Shown here: positions 24,713 to 36,174 of the stretch, one piece after another
Numbering within the stretch: the stretch's first letter is position 1
How the letters are laid out: each line of letters opens with the position of its first letter
Assembly (NCBI GenBank): GCA_963971285.1
Contig: OZ020257.1
Coordinates: forward strand, 16,692,602 to 16,756,601
DNA: 64,000 nucleotides
Source of the DNA: Astropecten irregularis
Taxonomy: Eukaryota > Echinodermata > Asteroidea > Paxillosida > Astropectinidae
Reading direction: 5' to 3'
Program-made: the position numbers and the translations under genes
Notes under the pieces: generated by a model
Told to the model about the DNA's origin: nothing
Seen by the model: the letters and a program-made list of their open reading frames with translations, nothing else
Database searches by the model: none

Positions 24713-25181
24713 CTAAGGTTGTCGTCGGCACGATTTTTTCCTGTCGACAGGTCGGTACATTGGAGTTACCGACGTCGACATGTGTCGACAGAAAGCTGTA
24801 TGAAAATACAATGTTGCATGTTGTTGCGTAGCGAACTTGGATTTCACGTGTACAAATGTCAAAACTTCGATACAATGTATGTAAACCACTTGACTGCGGG
24901 ACTTCCCGCTGGATTTATATGCTTATTATTGTTTTCAAACACATAAGGACTACTTTCTGGAATATATATTACGGCCATAAAACCGCATGGGGAACTGAAT
25001 ATCGTTATAACTGGTAAGCTTTTGTAGGCTTTTGAAGGGGCTGCTGTGCCTTTTTTCTGCTTCGTATTTTTTTTCTCATTTCTGTCGCCATGACGGCAGC
25101 TATGTCGACAAACTCGACAGGCTGAGAAATTCACTTTGTCGACAGAGCTGTCGACAGAAGCCCTGTCGACGACAACCTTAG
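24713..25181. mobile_element. Inverted-repeat element G with repeated TGTCGACA boxes
   Basis: Bounded by CTAAGGTTGTCGTCGG and GTCGACGACAACCTTAG, flanked by the direct repeat CTTCAA. At least six TGTCGAC/GTCGACA motifs are clustered in its subterminal parts. It is 469 bp, non-coding and single copy in this window. Confidence 0.78.
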
Positions 25182-25549
25182 CTTCAACCAAGGCTGAAAT
25201 CAAGTCTAGACCACTGGCCTACTGTGGTCATATACACAAGCACATGGTGGCTCATATTTTTTTTTTTTTTGGACAATCGTGAATATGAATCAATCAGGAA
25301 GTATAGGGTCCCTAGACAGCACCTGCCTGGCTTTCCTGAGAGCATGGCTTCCCATTGTCAACAATGTTGGTTTAGAATCTACCCCCAATAATACTGAAGA
25401 TTAAAATTTGGAGGCAGTGCCAGAGGCAAACACACAATTCAAATGCACATTATGTACAGATGTAGATCTCGGACTAGGACTAGACCATTTAATGGGGATA
25501 GGCGGACGTGTGCACTGAGGGTATGAGAACTGTGCAAACGTGAAATTTA

Positions 25550-25791
25550 TGCTATTTTTATCCAGAAAAAAAGTAAAACCAGTGAGGCAGTGACTAAAAT
25601 TATTTTTGATCTTTTAAAGAACAAAAATAAAAGAGAAAAGACTTAAAAATACTTTGACCGTTTTTCACTATTTCTCAAAAAGTGGGCACCGTATGGGACT
25701 GAAATTTTCACACATGTATCTTCCCTGATATTTGTGCCCATGAATCTGTATTTTTTTTTGGACAAAAACCAAAGTATGATATTACTTTTAA
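25550..25791 (-). mobile_element. MITE family A, truncated at one end
   Basis: Begins inside the element at a TTTTTATCCAGAAA segment and runs through AGTGGGCACCGTATGGGACT to the terminus ACCAAAGTATGATATTAC. Confidence 0.7.
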
Positions 25792-26545
25792 TGTGGACTT
25801 GTAACTTGTAGTGACATTTTAAAAGAATTCAAAAGGCCACGCAGCACACGTGCACAATAAAATGTAATATGCAGTAGGTGCAAATAAGCTGCTTGAAAAA
25901 AAAAAGAGGGGAAAATACAAGCACGAGGCCAGCACATGGTCTTGCTTCCAATATGCTGACTGAGTATTTACCAGCTCAATGTCCTTACATACATGTACAT
26001 GCCTATGCATACAACCCCTAGGCACCTACCTGTAAGAACTGTTATAACCTGTTCACTAAACTCAATGGCAAACATAGGCATTCCAAAGACATGCAGATTT
26101 TTACACTAGGCTTAGCTGTACTGATATGAGAAGATCTTCTTAAATTCCCAATTTTTTTAATCACATGTAAATCATATATCCAAACAGCCACACCAATAAA
26201 CCACAAATTATACAAAATCTGTATTCTGTATTATTTAGTGTTCATCCAGATAAGCTCAATATTCAGACTCTATGCATTTTCAATGAAGCAGTCCAGTGTG
26301 TGGAAGATGACAAGGCAGAAGACTTGAAATTTGTCCATCCAATGTTATGGCAGACATGTTTACCAGTAGCCAAGAAACCATACAAATGTTGCATTCCAAA
26401 GAGAAACGACAAACATACAACGACTGACCAACGCCCCTTCCTCAATCATCCTTAGTAAAATATGGCTATAAATAAGTTGCTTAAAATGATGCATGCATGC
26501 TTAAATATGTTTTGTACACGTACAGACTATAGAACGTGTGTAGAA

Positions 26546-26933
26546 TAAGGTGACCAGACGTCCCCGATTTTCGGGGACAGTCCCCGATTTGACAGTGCCG
26601 TCCCTGATGAAAAATTTTCCCCGAAAATGTCCCTGATTAGACGAAATGCCCCCGAAAATTATAATTGTCCTAAATAACAAAAAATGAACGAAGTGTATGG
26701 TCACCTTAAGTGCTGAAGAAGATCCATTCTTCAGAGAATTAGTATGCGAAGACAACCGTCTAAGACATGTAAGTATATGTAACCCACTCATGTCAACTGG
26801 ATAAGATGTCCATAGATGCCACCATTTTGCATGTAGGCACCATCTGGATTCCAATTTTTTTTCAAAATCATACCCCTCCCCCAGGACACGGATCACTGTC
26901 CCCGGATCATCTCAACAAAATATGGTCACCTTA
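26546..26933. mobile_element. Inverted-repeat element H (AAGGTGACCA termini)
   Basis: Starts TAAGGTGACCAGACGTCCCC. Two possible right ends read TATGGTCACCTTA, at 26696-26708 and 26921-26933. The inner CCCCGATTTTCGGGGAC is itself palindromic. The inner boundary may mark a shorter element beside or inside a second copy. Confidence 0.65.
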
Positions 26934-27386
26934 GTGTAGAAGTACATGCAGACTTTTACACCAAAAACAAGGGTACACCCTACACCCAAACAGAGAAACC
27001 TCCACAAAGTAATATGTAACATGACAAACCTCTACGACACAACACGTACAATTTAATCTCTTAATGCCTGGATGCAGTATTCGGGAAATTACCAGGCCTG
27101 GCTGTATTGAGGGTATAAAACTGAAAGCCTATTTGAGTCGTTGGATACAATCTGTGCAGAAGGGAATCTTACTGGCCTAATTCTTCTTAATTGAATGAAA
27201 CGATGAGTAATGACTGCCCAAAGAGAACCCCTGGAATTTTATTTTAGTCCCAAATGTCTTGAAAGTTAAAGGGAAAATGCCCATTAAATATGTCACTTAC
27301 AGTAAACCTTACACTATTGCAGATGTAGGCCTATAGTTTTTTGTATGCCAATACAAGTGTGCTGTCTGGTGTACATCTCTAGAGCC

Positions 27387-27690
27387 CTTTTCACACTGCA
27401 GAACCAATCCCTGGGAAATAAATCCCTAGGAAATCTTTACTCCACCAACACCCCAGCAACCATTCACACTAGACCCACTACTAGGTGGTAACTCCCAGGC
27501 ACTAAATTTCATAAGTTGCTTTTCCCCTGGTGATTTTGGCTTTTAGTTTACATGTAACCCTACTCCCAAGCAGGGGTAAATTAACATTCCCCGGGGAATA
27601 TGTACATACGTACATGTATTCTCCAGGGATTTCTTTGGTTGTAACCATGCCGCACCAATTCCCCGGGAATTTGTTTAGTATGAAAGCCCC
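27387..27690. mobile_element. Family F-like element with CCCGGGGAA blocks
   Basis: Begins GCCCTTTTCACACTGCAG, has an inner CATTCACACTAG, and ends at GGGAATTTGTTTAGTATGAAAG, where the far terminus reads TATGAAAGCCCC. Paired CCCTGGGAAATAAATC / TTCCCCGGGAAT blocks suggest a foldback of the same general type as family F. Confidence 0.55.
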
Positions 27691-28014
27691 ATATGTCTAC
27701 ATGTAGGTTTCAACATTGCAGTTTTCACAAGGTTCGTCTCTCAAGAAAATGCTATCCATTATATAACTTCAGCATATTGTTGCAACATGTACACATACAT
27801 GTCTTCAGTGTGCGTAGTGTACGGTATGTAAATAGTTACAGCTCATAACAATTAACATTGTAAATAAACCGGCCTACACTGTACATGTATTGTAGTATGG
27901 TTAGTACTCTACATGCTGTACTGTACACATGTATGGTTTTTAGATGTGGAACCCACGTGGTGGAAATTAAATATATTCTGAATTGAACATATTTCTCACA
28001 CTGCATAACATTTG

Positions 28015-28385
28015 TTAAAAGGTAATATCATACTTTGGTTGTCAAAGAAATGCAGACATGTGCAAAAATACAGTAGATACAGGAAGATACAGTAATGAGG
28101 AAAAATAATCATTTCCAGTCCCATACTGTGCCGACTTTTTGAGAAAAAAAAAACCTCCCACGGAATCTTTTCACCATTTTTTTAGATCTTATAAATATAG
28201 ATCAAAAATATGTTCACTCATTGCTTTTAAATACTTATTTCTTGATAAATACAACATTTCAGGCGGAACAATTTGAAAGGTTCACTATGTTTCTACCATC
28301 AGCATTTTTATACCCTGTAAGTTATAGGTAAATCTGTAAAAATTTCCCTTTTGGTTTTGTTACCAAAGTATGAAACTACCTTTAA
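28015..28385 (+). mobile_element. MITE family A, full-length copy
   Basis: Both termini are present (TTAAAAGGTAATATCATAC and GTATGAAACTACCTTTAA), about 371 bp, with AAATGCAGACATG near the left end and GGCGGAACAATTT in the right half. Confidence 0.82.
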
Positions 28386-28849
28386 TCTCCGCTTTAAAAT
28401 GAAACTTAGGACACCCCTCCCCCAAAACAAACAAAAAAACAAACAAACAACAACCAAAATAACTCTATTCACGAGTAAATTGAATTCACGTGAATTCAAC
28501 ATACAACTTTCTAAGTATTCGAAAAAGATCAACACAACAAAATTATGGGCATAAAAAACAAATTGTGATTACTATAAGTACATGACATGCACTATGAGAA
28601 CACAGGGAAAATGTAATTCCTTCAGGAAATTACACAGTTTGCCTTGGCTTGAACAGGCCTACTGTACTATGTGTAGTCGTTTGGCAAATGAATTGAAATT
28701 GTTTTGTAAGAAAAACAAAATAAAGGGACAAAATTGCTGTCATGTGCTGCAGATGGTTTCTACCACTTAGGAGATCATAATTGAATCTTCTTCACACCCA
28801 GACACATCGCAGACAGATTGCGCATCAAATGGAGACACCTCTCTGATCG

Positions 28850-28902
28850 TTCTTCTTCTTCTTCTTCTTCTTCTTCTTCTTCTTCTTCTTCTTCTTCTTC
28901 TT
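28850..28902. repeat. (TTC)n microsatellite
   Basis: About 17 perfect TTC units followed by a short T run. Confidence 0.97.
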
Positions 28903-29620
28903 TTTTTTCCTAACACATTTGCACAGCATATGTTCTCACTCGGAGAACTGCTAGAAACCAGCGTGCTGAATTTAACAGTTACCGTTCAGGAACATCAATC
29001 TTTAGTGTTCAATGGTCCAGCTATTTTTTTCAGAGGTTGTTTTTTTTAAGGGCATCAATCAATTTTGTCTTCTCGTCTCTTCATTGAAAAGTGAAGTACC
29101 GACTTCTCACAATTACATGTAGATGTAAACACTTGTGTACATGTACGTATGTAGCATTAAATACAAGACTAGGTATGACGAGACTTGGGGGTCATTCAGA
29201 AGCTAACAGCCACCATCAGAGTATCAGACCCATAAATAATTCAAAAAGAGAAAGCTACAATTTGCACTCTCAAAGTGACCTACATACTTGCTTGTAGGAG
29301 AGCTGATCCCTCTCCAGAAATAATAAACACCAGCCAGAAAAGTTGGCTGTAAGGTCTAAAGTTTCAAGTTCCAAGAGTGGCTGTACAACATGTCAACATG
29401 TATGTAGTCATGTACATGTTGGGACCAACAAAAAGGGACCAAATGGTCTTTTCTTTTTGGCATCCCTGTAAAAGAACTTTGAAGGAATGCCAGATAAAAC
29501 TGAAGTGGCAGTCTTTCCAAAAAATGTCCTTCAAACTTCCTTGACTGTGCCAGACAGTAGCACAGAAAGTGAAATTTGATCTGGAATTTATAAAATTAAT
29601 GCACAATACATATGTGTACA

Positions 29621-29755
29621 GGGGTCGATTTTCACGAAGCCCTGTGATCGTTCGTAAATCGAGGAGTTACAAAGGATAACCCATCGTAGGGCTGCAATGC
29701 ATCACAAGTTCTACGATTGATAGAAAGTTTGGATGAGTTTGGTGAAATCGACCCC
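29621..29755 (+). mobile_element. Foldback MITE family B, best preserved copy
   Basis: 135 bp bounded by GGGGTCGATTTTCACGAAG and GGTGAAATCGACCCC. The terminal arms are near-perfect inverted repeats. Confidence 0.82.
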
Positions 29756-31464
29756 AGGCCCTACACTTACATGTACATTATACACTGACATCAAGGTTGT
29801 ATTCAAAAACAAGAGAAGCAGACGTCATTACAGATGGTGAATTGGTTCAAATATCAGAGGCGCTTGTTTTATGGAGCAAGCTATCCAAATCAGTTTCAGA
29901 CATCCTGCATGTGCGCCTGAACAACAAAATGAATCAGATCCCTTTTCATAAATTTGCATCGTGTAACCGAGACTGCCCAAGGCTGTAGTAACTTCTAGTT
30001 CTACAAACATTTGGATAATCATCAGAAACTTTACACCAGAGCAGGTCCTAATCTGTTCATTCCACAGCCACCTTACTTCCCTCGAGTTTATAATATAAAC
30101 TTCCATAGATTCTATCCCATCAATAACCGGCCTCAGGAAAGAAAAGAAGAAAAACAACCACAAGCGGCAAACAACCATCAGAATTAAGTCAGGGAAACAG
30201 ATGTCGAATCAAAAAATTACACTATTAATAATATACACTTGATCAAATTCCAACTGAAGCAGTTTGCATATAAATCTACTTAAGAGCCACTCAAAGGAGA
30301 GAAATGAACAAATTGAGAAAAAGAAGGAAAGGTCGACTTGACATTAGTTGACCTTTCTGGAAATTCATTAGGGCATGTCCCCCCCCCCCCATGCAGTAGC
30401 AGAGGGATTTATTGTTTGTAGTGATTCCAATTTTCCAATTTGTATTTGCATCCCAGTGTAACTAATGTGCTTCTCATATGTAGATAACTTCAACTTCCAT
30501 ACTGGCAGGACTCTTAACAGAAGCAACTTGATAACTGCGTTGCTGTGGGTCCGGAATGTCAACCGTCTCAGGAAGGATATATCTAAAGCCGTTCAGGGGC
30601 TAACACGATTTTTGATAGCCAGCCAAAACAATTTTGCCATTTTGGGAAAAGTAGGCCTACAACTTGTAACAGCAACAACGATTACAGACAAACTGTTATT
30701 CCTTTTGGGGTTAGGGAGCAAGGGAGGAATTAGAACCTAACCCCTTTCTGTAGTTGTAGTGATCCACGTACGCATCAAAGTAAGTGAAAAGACGCACCAT
30801 CTGGTTGTTTCTTTTCTCTTTGAAGTTCTTATCTCATTTCGCCCCAGCTGGCTAATGCCCAAACTAGATGAAAAATAATGTAGCAGAACTTGTGAGAAAC
30901 GTACATCATCACATTAGTCGTATACAATGTATAATCTCAATATCACAAACTTGTGATTTCTATTTCTATGCCTATTTCTACTAGACAAAGCTGGTATTTC
31001 AGTAAAGAATCAGTTTACGTCTGTCATTAACCCCGAGATAACCCACAAACAGGGCTGATATTTACCAGGGGTTAAGTGGGGCTTTTCCTGGCATGTAATC
31101 AGAGAATTAGTTTCGCCCACTAGCAAAGTTTGGTGAGAAGGCTCCATTTTTTTAAGGGGGAGGGGAGGGGTTAACATTCTGTTAACCTTGAGATTACTCA
31201 GGTTACCTGGGTAACATTTGAAGCACAATGAGTTAAATGTAAGCTTATCCCCCAGACTTGCCTCTGAGGCCCTAGCCTGATAAAATGGTCTGTGTTTCTG
31301 CAAGTATTGTTGGAAGAGAATTTACAGATTAGAAAACAGAAAAATGAAGAAGAATTTATACATTGTAGGGCCTACATGTACTGTACAATAAGGGTACCAA
31401 CTTCCCTTGCCTCAATCAGGCAAGAAACTTGGACTTTGAAATTCCTATCTTTGAGTTTGGAATA

Positions 31465-31567
31465 CTTTGTACAGTGTTTTCCACTTCTCAATGGAATAAA
31501 TAAGAGAGAAGTGGTAAAAAGAGAAAATCAGGTGATCAGAGGAAAAAAGTTGCCTGCCTGTTCATTG
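31465..31567 (+). repeat. Two-copy interspersed repeat, copy 2
   Basis: TTTGTACAGTGTTTTCCACT, then GAAAATCAGGTGATCAGAGG; the partner of 18375-18473. Confidence 0.55.
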
Positions 31568-34500
31568 CCCCTGGTCATCCCTCATCCAGTGCCCCTTGCT
31601 TGCCCCTTGGTCACTTGCCTGTGTGCCCCTTCCAACTGTTACAGTTTCCAGTACACGTTTCAATTCATCCTCAATCATGGGTAGAAGTACCCTTCTTAAT
31701 AGGTTAGGGGAAAACAGTCTTTACCCTTCAAATTCAGCAAATTTCCTGACCTCTTTTTCATATTCCGCTTGCACTGAAACTAGAGCAGTTCCTTTATGGC
31801 CGCCGGAAAATAAAATGTCACCTTGGAGCACGGAGGAAAAAAACATTTGTGGTTTGACTATTTTGAATCTTTCTGTATTAACCATGTGTGCAGCAGACAG
31901 TATGGTTTGTCTACATGACACATAACAGCACTGGTCACTCAGTCAATGGGAAATAAGTGCTAAAGGTTCCTTTGTTTTCCTATTAACTGACTCGAGATTG
32001 TTCATGTGGCCGAATGCAAATAAAAAACCTGAGAGGGCTTTCTGGGTTGTCAATTTCCTGTTTCCGAGTGCGCTTCGCAGCCGTGGTGCAGCCTGCAATT
32101 TTAGAAAGCTAATGGTGTCCGAACGGCAACAGCAGACCGCAACAGCGCATGATTGGAACACAGTAGAGGGTCCGATGCCAGACTGGCAAAGGGCCAGACA
32201 TTACATATGGGGCGCACAGTTGGAGGGCTAGTTTCAACAGCTTATGGCGAGGCAAAAACCTGTGCAAGGGCTGTTGAGAAATGGTGTTGATTTTAACAGC
32301 TTGCTCTTTTCTTTTTTCCCAATTTTTCTTCGTTTTTTTTTTTTTAACCACACTTGGACTTTCTCCTTGACCTATCAATCAGTACAAAATTGTTCATACT
32401 GCTGCTCAATTACAGATCTTAAGTTGTTTTTAATTCGTTAAAATTTGAACAAAATTAGGATGGTCCAATGGCGTGTCCGCCTCTGGGATTCTGAATGAAA
32501 CTGAATAGGGGATGTTTTCCTTGCCCTGTCCAGGGGTCACCCGGCCTGGCATGGTGTCACGGTACCTCCCTGCTGTAAGTCAGCATTCTTCTGTAACCAG
32601 TTCATTCTTCAACGTCGAGTGTCGACTCTGTCCACTTTTGTCAATTCAGTCAATATGCCTGATGTTCTTCTCGGCCTCTCATATATAATGCATGCAATGT
32701 TGGCCTATGTAAGCTGTAACACTAGTAACAGTGTTTTAGGGTCAATACACTATGGAATAGGCCTAACGTCATTCATTCATGAGATAATTGATGCGTTCTT
32801 TTCAGTAAATTCACCGGATATACAGGAACAGTGGTATTAACTTCAATTTAACTCACACACCTACATACATATATGTAGCATTCTCAAACCATATATGTAG
32901 TAAGTGTATGAATTCCCCTTCCCTACTACAACTTGTACAAGCCTTGAATTTAGCAGAGCCCACAGAGTCCATAGCCTTCGTTGCCCTGGTTCTTGGCCTT
33001 GGTTTCCATAGACATTATTATTTCCCAATGGAAGTGCCCCTTGCAATGGAAAAAGTGTCCTTGCCCCTTTCAGAACCAAATTCAAGGCCTGGTACTACAT
33101 TATAAAATCTCTATGAAATGTGGAATTGACAAGAAAAAAGCTTGAATGACTATTAAAATTAAGTCCAGTGCAAACTAAGTTGGACTCCATTCAAGATCCT
33201 AAAATACATAGCCAAGATAACTTGTGTTTGTTAAACCATAGGCCTATATATAGCTAAAAAAGTTTTACTGAAAATGTTGTGGGATCAATGTAGTAAAAAT
33301 AAAGATAAGCTGATGGAAATAAAACAACACAGTGGCATTATCTTGACTGGTAGAACAAAACATTTTATGTATTAAGACCGAAGTGCAAAATGGCAGAGAC
33401 ATTGTATTGTTAATTGGACATATTGTAGTTTGCAACAAATATTAGCTGAAAGGCTTAACACCCTACACTGACTGTTTGACTATGGCACGGCAAGCCTAAA
33501 AAACTGTTTGCCCTACGTATTTGACTATGGCACGTTATAATGTGCAGCGCCCTAATTTGAAATTTGGAAAGCAAACCAAATCTTCAACCCAATAAAAATA
33601 TGAAAACACAATTTCTGGGGCACTATCGGTCAACAATTCACAGAAAAAACTGGTTTTAAGTGTGTGAACATCAAACGATGGCTTCACAATGGCTGAACTA
33701 TACCATCAAGGTAAATTGTCACTCAGTTTCTGGTAAAAGGAGTGTGCAGAGTTTTGACTTGTTTATCAAGCGCTAGGGAACACGCGTACATTATTCAATC
33801 AGTTGACTTCCTTCCCTGCATGGGATGTGCATGATTTATCAGCGTGATCTGAGGGGAAGCCCTTGGTCGGTCAGTCGCCAGCCTATGCTAGCACATAAAA
33901 CCTTATACCTAGCGTGTGTGGTACCCAGGAGACAAAATGCCCAATAAATCAGTCTACACAGGACACCCATTGGATGGAAAAAGGATGTATGTTTTCAACA
34001 TGTTTTGAGCTTTGGGAAGTCTGAATGGGTTATATGCCTAACTTGCCCCACATGTATGTTGAATGTTACTGAGTTTAAGCAGGTGAGGAGTTGAGTCCCA
34101 GATGGTGTTATGCACACAGTAGGGCCCACATAGATGCACAAAATACAAAAACAACAGGGACTTAGTGCCCAATGATAACTTGCTCAAAGTGCAGTTTTTC
34201 CACTAGGAAACTTCCAGAAACCATCAAAATTCATTGCACTGTGCATAGCATATTCTTCGCAAGCACCATTTCGCCTAGCTGCTCAAAGAAACCTTATCCT
34301 GCCAAGATCAAAATGAATTTGAATGGAATAGCTTTGAATAAATTTGCTGCACATTAGACTATGAAAAGTGGAATGCAAAAATAATCCTGTGTCCATATTG
34401 GCAGTATGATAAATGTACACATTTTATACACGTAAGCATGGAATGCAAGTTCCGGTATGTTTTTGTGGAGATGGGTGTGCATAGATGTGTCCATTCACCG

Positions 34501-34582
34501 GAAACTCATGAGCTTTATAAACATTTTGTAAAATCACATTATAAACTCCTCAGTCCACCCTGTACCACTGTGGTGTAATCGT

Positions 34583-34706
34583 AGAGCCTGTTTGTTACGC
34601 GCACGAGATCCGTGATCCTGCTGATCCGGATCCGGTTTTAGCATATCCTGCACGAGATGTGGATCTTGCAGATCGCAGATCCCGTGCACGAAACAAACAG
34701 GCCCTA
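34583..34706. mobile_element. Small foldback element J
   Basis: Arms GAGCCTGTTTGTTACGCG and GTGCACGAAACAAACAGGCC pair over about 45 bases with mismatches. The interior is rich in GATCC/GATCT boxes. Confidence 0.65.
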
Positions 34707-35127
34707 CAGAACTTGAAGCCCAAGCCAGCAAAGCCCCATACAGAATGGTACACTATCGTACCCCTCCACTGGTCCACACTGATAAGTCACAGCTCATAAT
34801 TGGGGAGCTTCCAGGACAAGTCATAAAGGTCATGTACCAGCACAGTGCATGACTTTATCATGAGCAGAGCCCTTCTGACGAGACATGTGTGACAGCAGGT
34901 GATAGAGAGCTACCCCTTCAACCTCCAAAGTAAAATAGGTGGTGGGTGGGGGGTTCCACTTCCCCTTTTCAGCTAATAATTTCCTGGAGATTTCCTCGGA
35001 TTTAGCCTGTTTTCCTCATCTTTTTTAGAACCACCTTAAAAGTGTACTGCCAAATGCAATATTGTGGAATAAAACACTGTGCATGATGTCTTCTTTCTGT
35101 TAATCTTTATCTGTATGTCTTTCTATT

Positions 35128-35493
35128 TTAAAGGTAGTAACATACATTGGTTTTTGTCAAATACAGATTCATGGGCAAAAATATCAAGGACGATACAGTG
35201 ACAGTCGTCTGTGAAAATTTCAGTCCCATACAGAGCCCACTTAAATACTAGAGAAAATCATGAAAAACTGCCACAGTATTTCTTAAGTCTTTTCTCTTTT
35301 ATTTTTGACCTTTTAAAAGATCAAAAAGATTTTTGGTCATTGTTTTACTAATTTCAGGATAAATACACCATTTCAGATGGAACAATTTTAACGGTATATT
35401 TCTACCACCACCATCTTCATACCCTGTAAGTTATAGGTAAATCTGTGAACATTTCTGTTTTGGTGTCTTACCAAAGTATGATACTACCTTTAA
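35128..35493 (+). mobile_element. MITE family A, full-length copy
   Basis: About 366 bp with termini TTAAAGGTAGTAACATAC and GTATGATACTACCTTTAA and the central palindrome CTTTTAAAAGATC. It is one of the best preserved copies in the window. Confidence 0.87.
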
Positions 35494-35908
35494 AGTACAT
35501 ACGTGTACACGTATACATGTATTTTAAAGTAGGCTTAGGTCTAATACATACATGTAGGCCTACATGTAGCCCTACTGTATTGCAGAAAACTACCGAACTG
35601 ACATTCACGAGTCTGCATATAGATGTCAAAGAGCAAGCTCATTCACCCATTCCTTGATCTTGCAAGTCTCTTGAGGTAATACAGGGCAGGCAATGCACAC
35701 GGCACATGGCACAAGATCATTGCTTGACTTGCAGTGGTTCTCATGAATGTCATCGACTACATCAATCTCTGCTGGATCTTTCAAGTTACTAACTTCAAAC
35801 AGGTATGCTGGATTGAGCTGTAATAATGAGATGTATACCAGCAATGTTTTAGACAGTACTTGGGAGTGCCTGGCATTTTGATCCTAGTAGCAAGATCTTT
35901 CTCAAGAC

Positions 35909-36174
35909 GTTTTCACACGGATTCGCCCCGGTTCACCCCGGCAAGTTTTTGAACCGGATCGAAGAGATGCAATGTTCACACTACGTTTATGGTGAACCGG
36001 CTCATACGACGCAGATCACGGCGAAATATGCAATTTGGAATTTCGATCCAGCTAGGCCCTCCTACCTGGGTCAGCTCGGGGTGAAAACTTTTCAAGTGTG
36101 AAAAGGGTTGAACAAATTCTCGGGGTTCGATCCGGTTCCATCCCTTAGATTTTGGATAGTGTGAAAAACCCTTT
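35909..36174 (+). mobile_element. Family F element, full length
   Basis: About 265 bp. Termini GTTTTCACACGG and AGTGTGAAAAACCCTTT are inverted. The interior is GC-richer (CCGGTTCACCCCGGCAAG) with two or three internal TTCACAC/GTGTGAA boxes. Confidence 0.75.
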
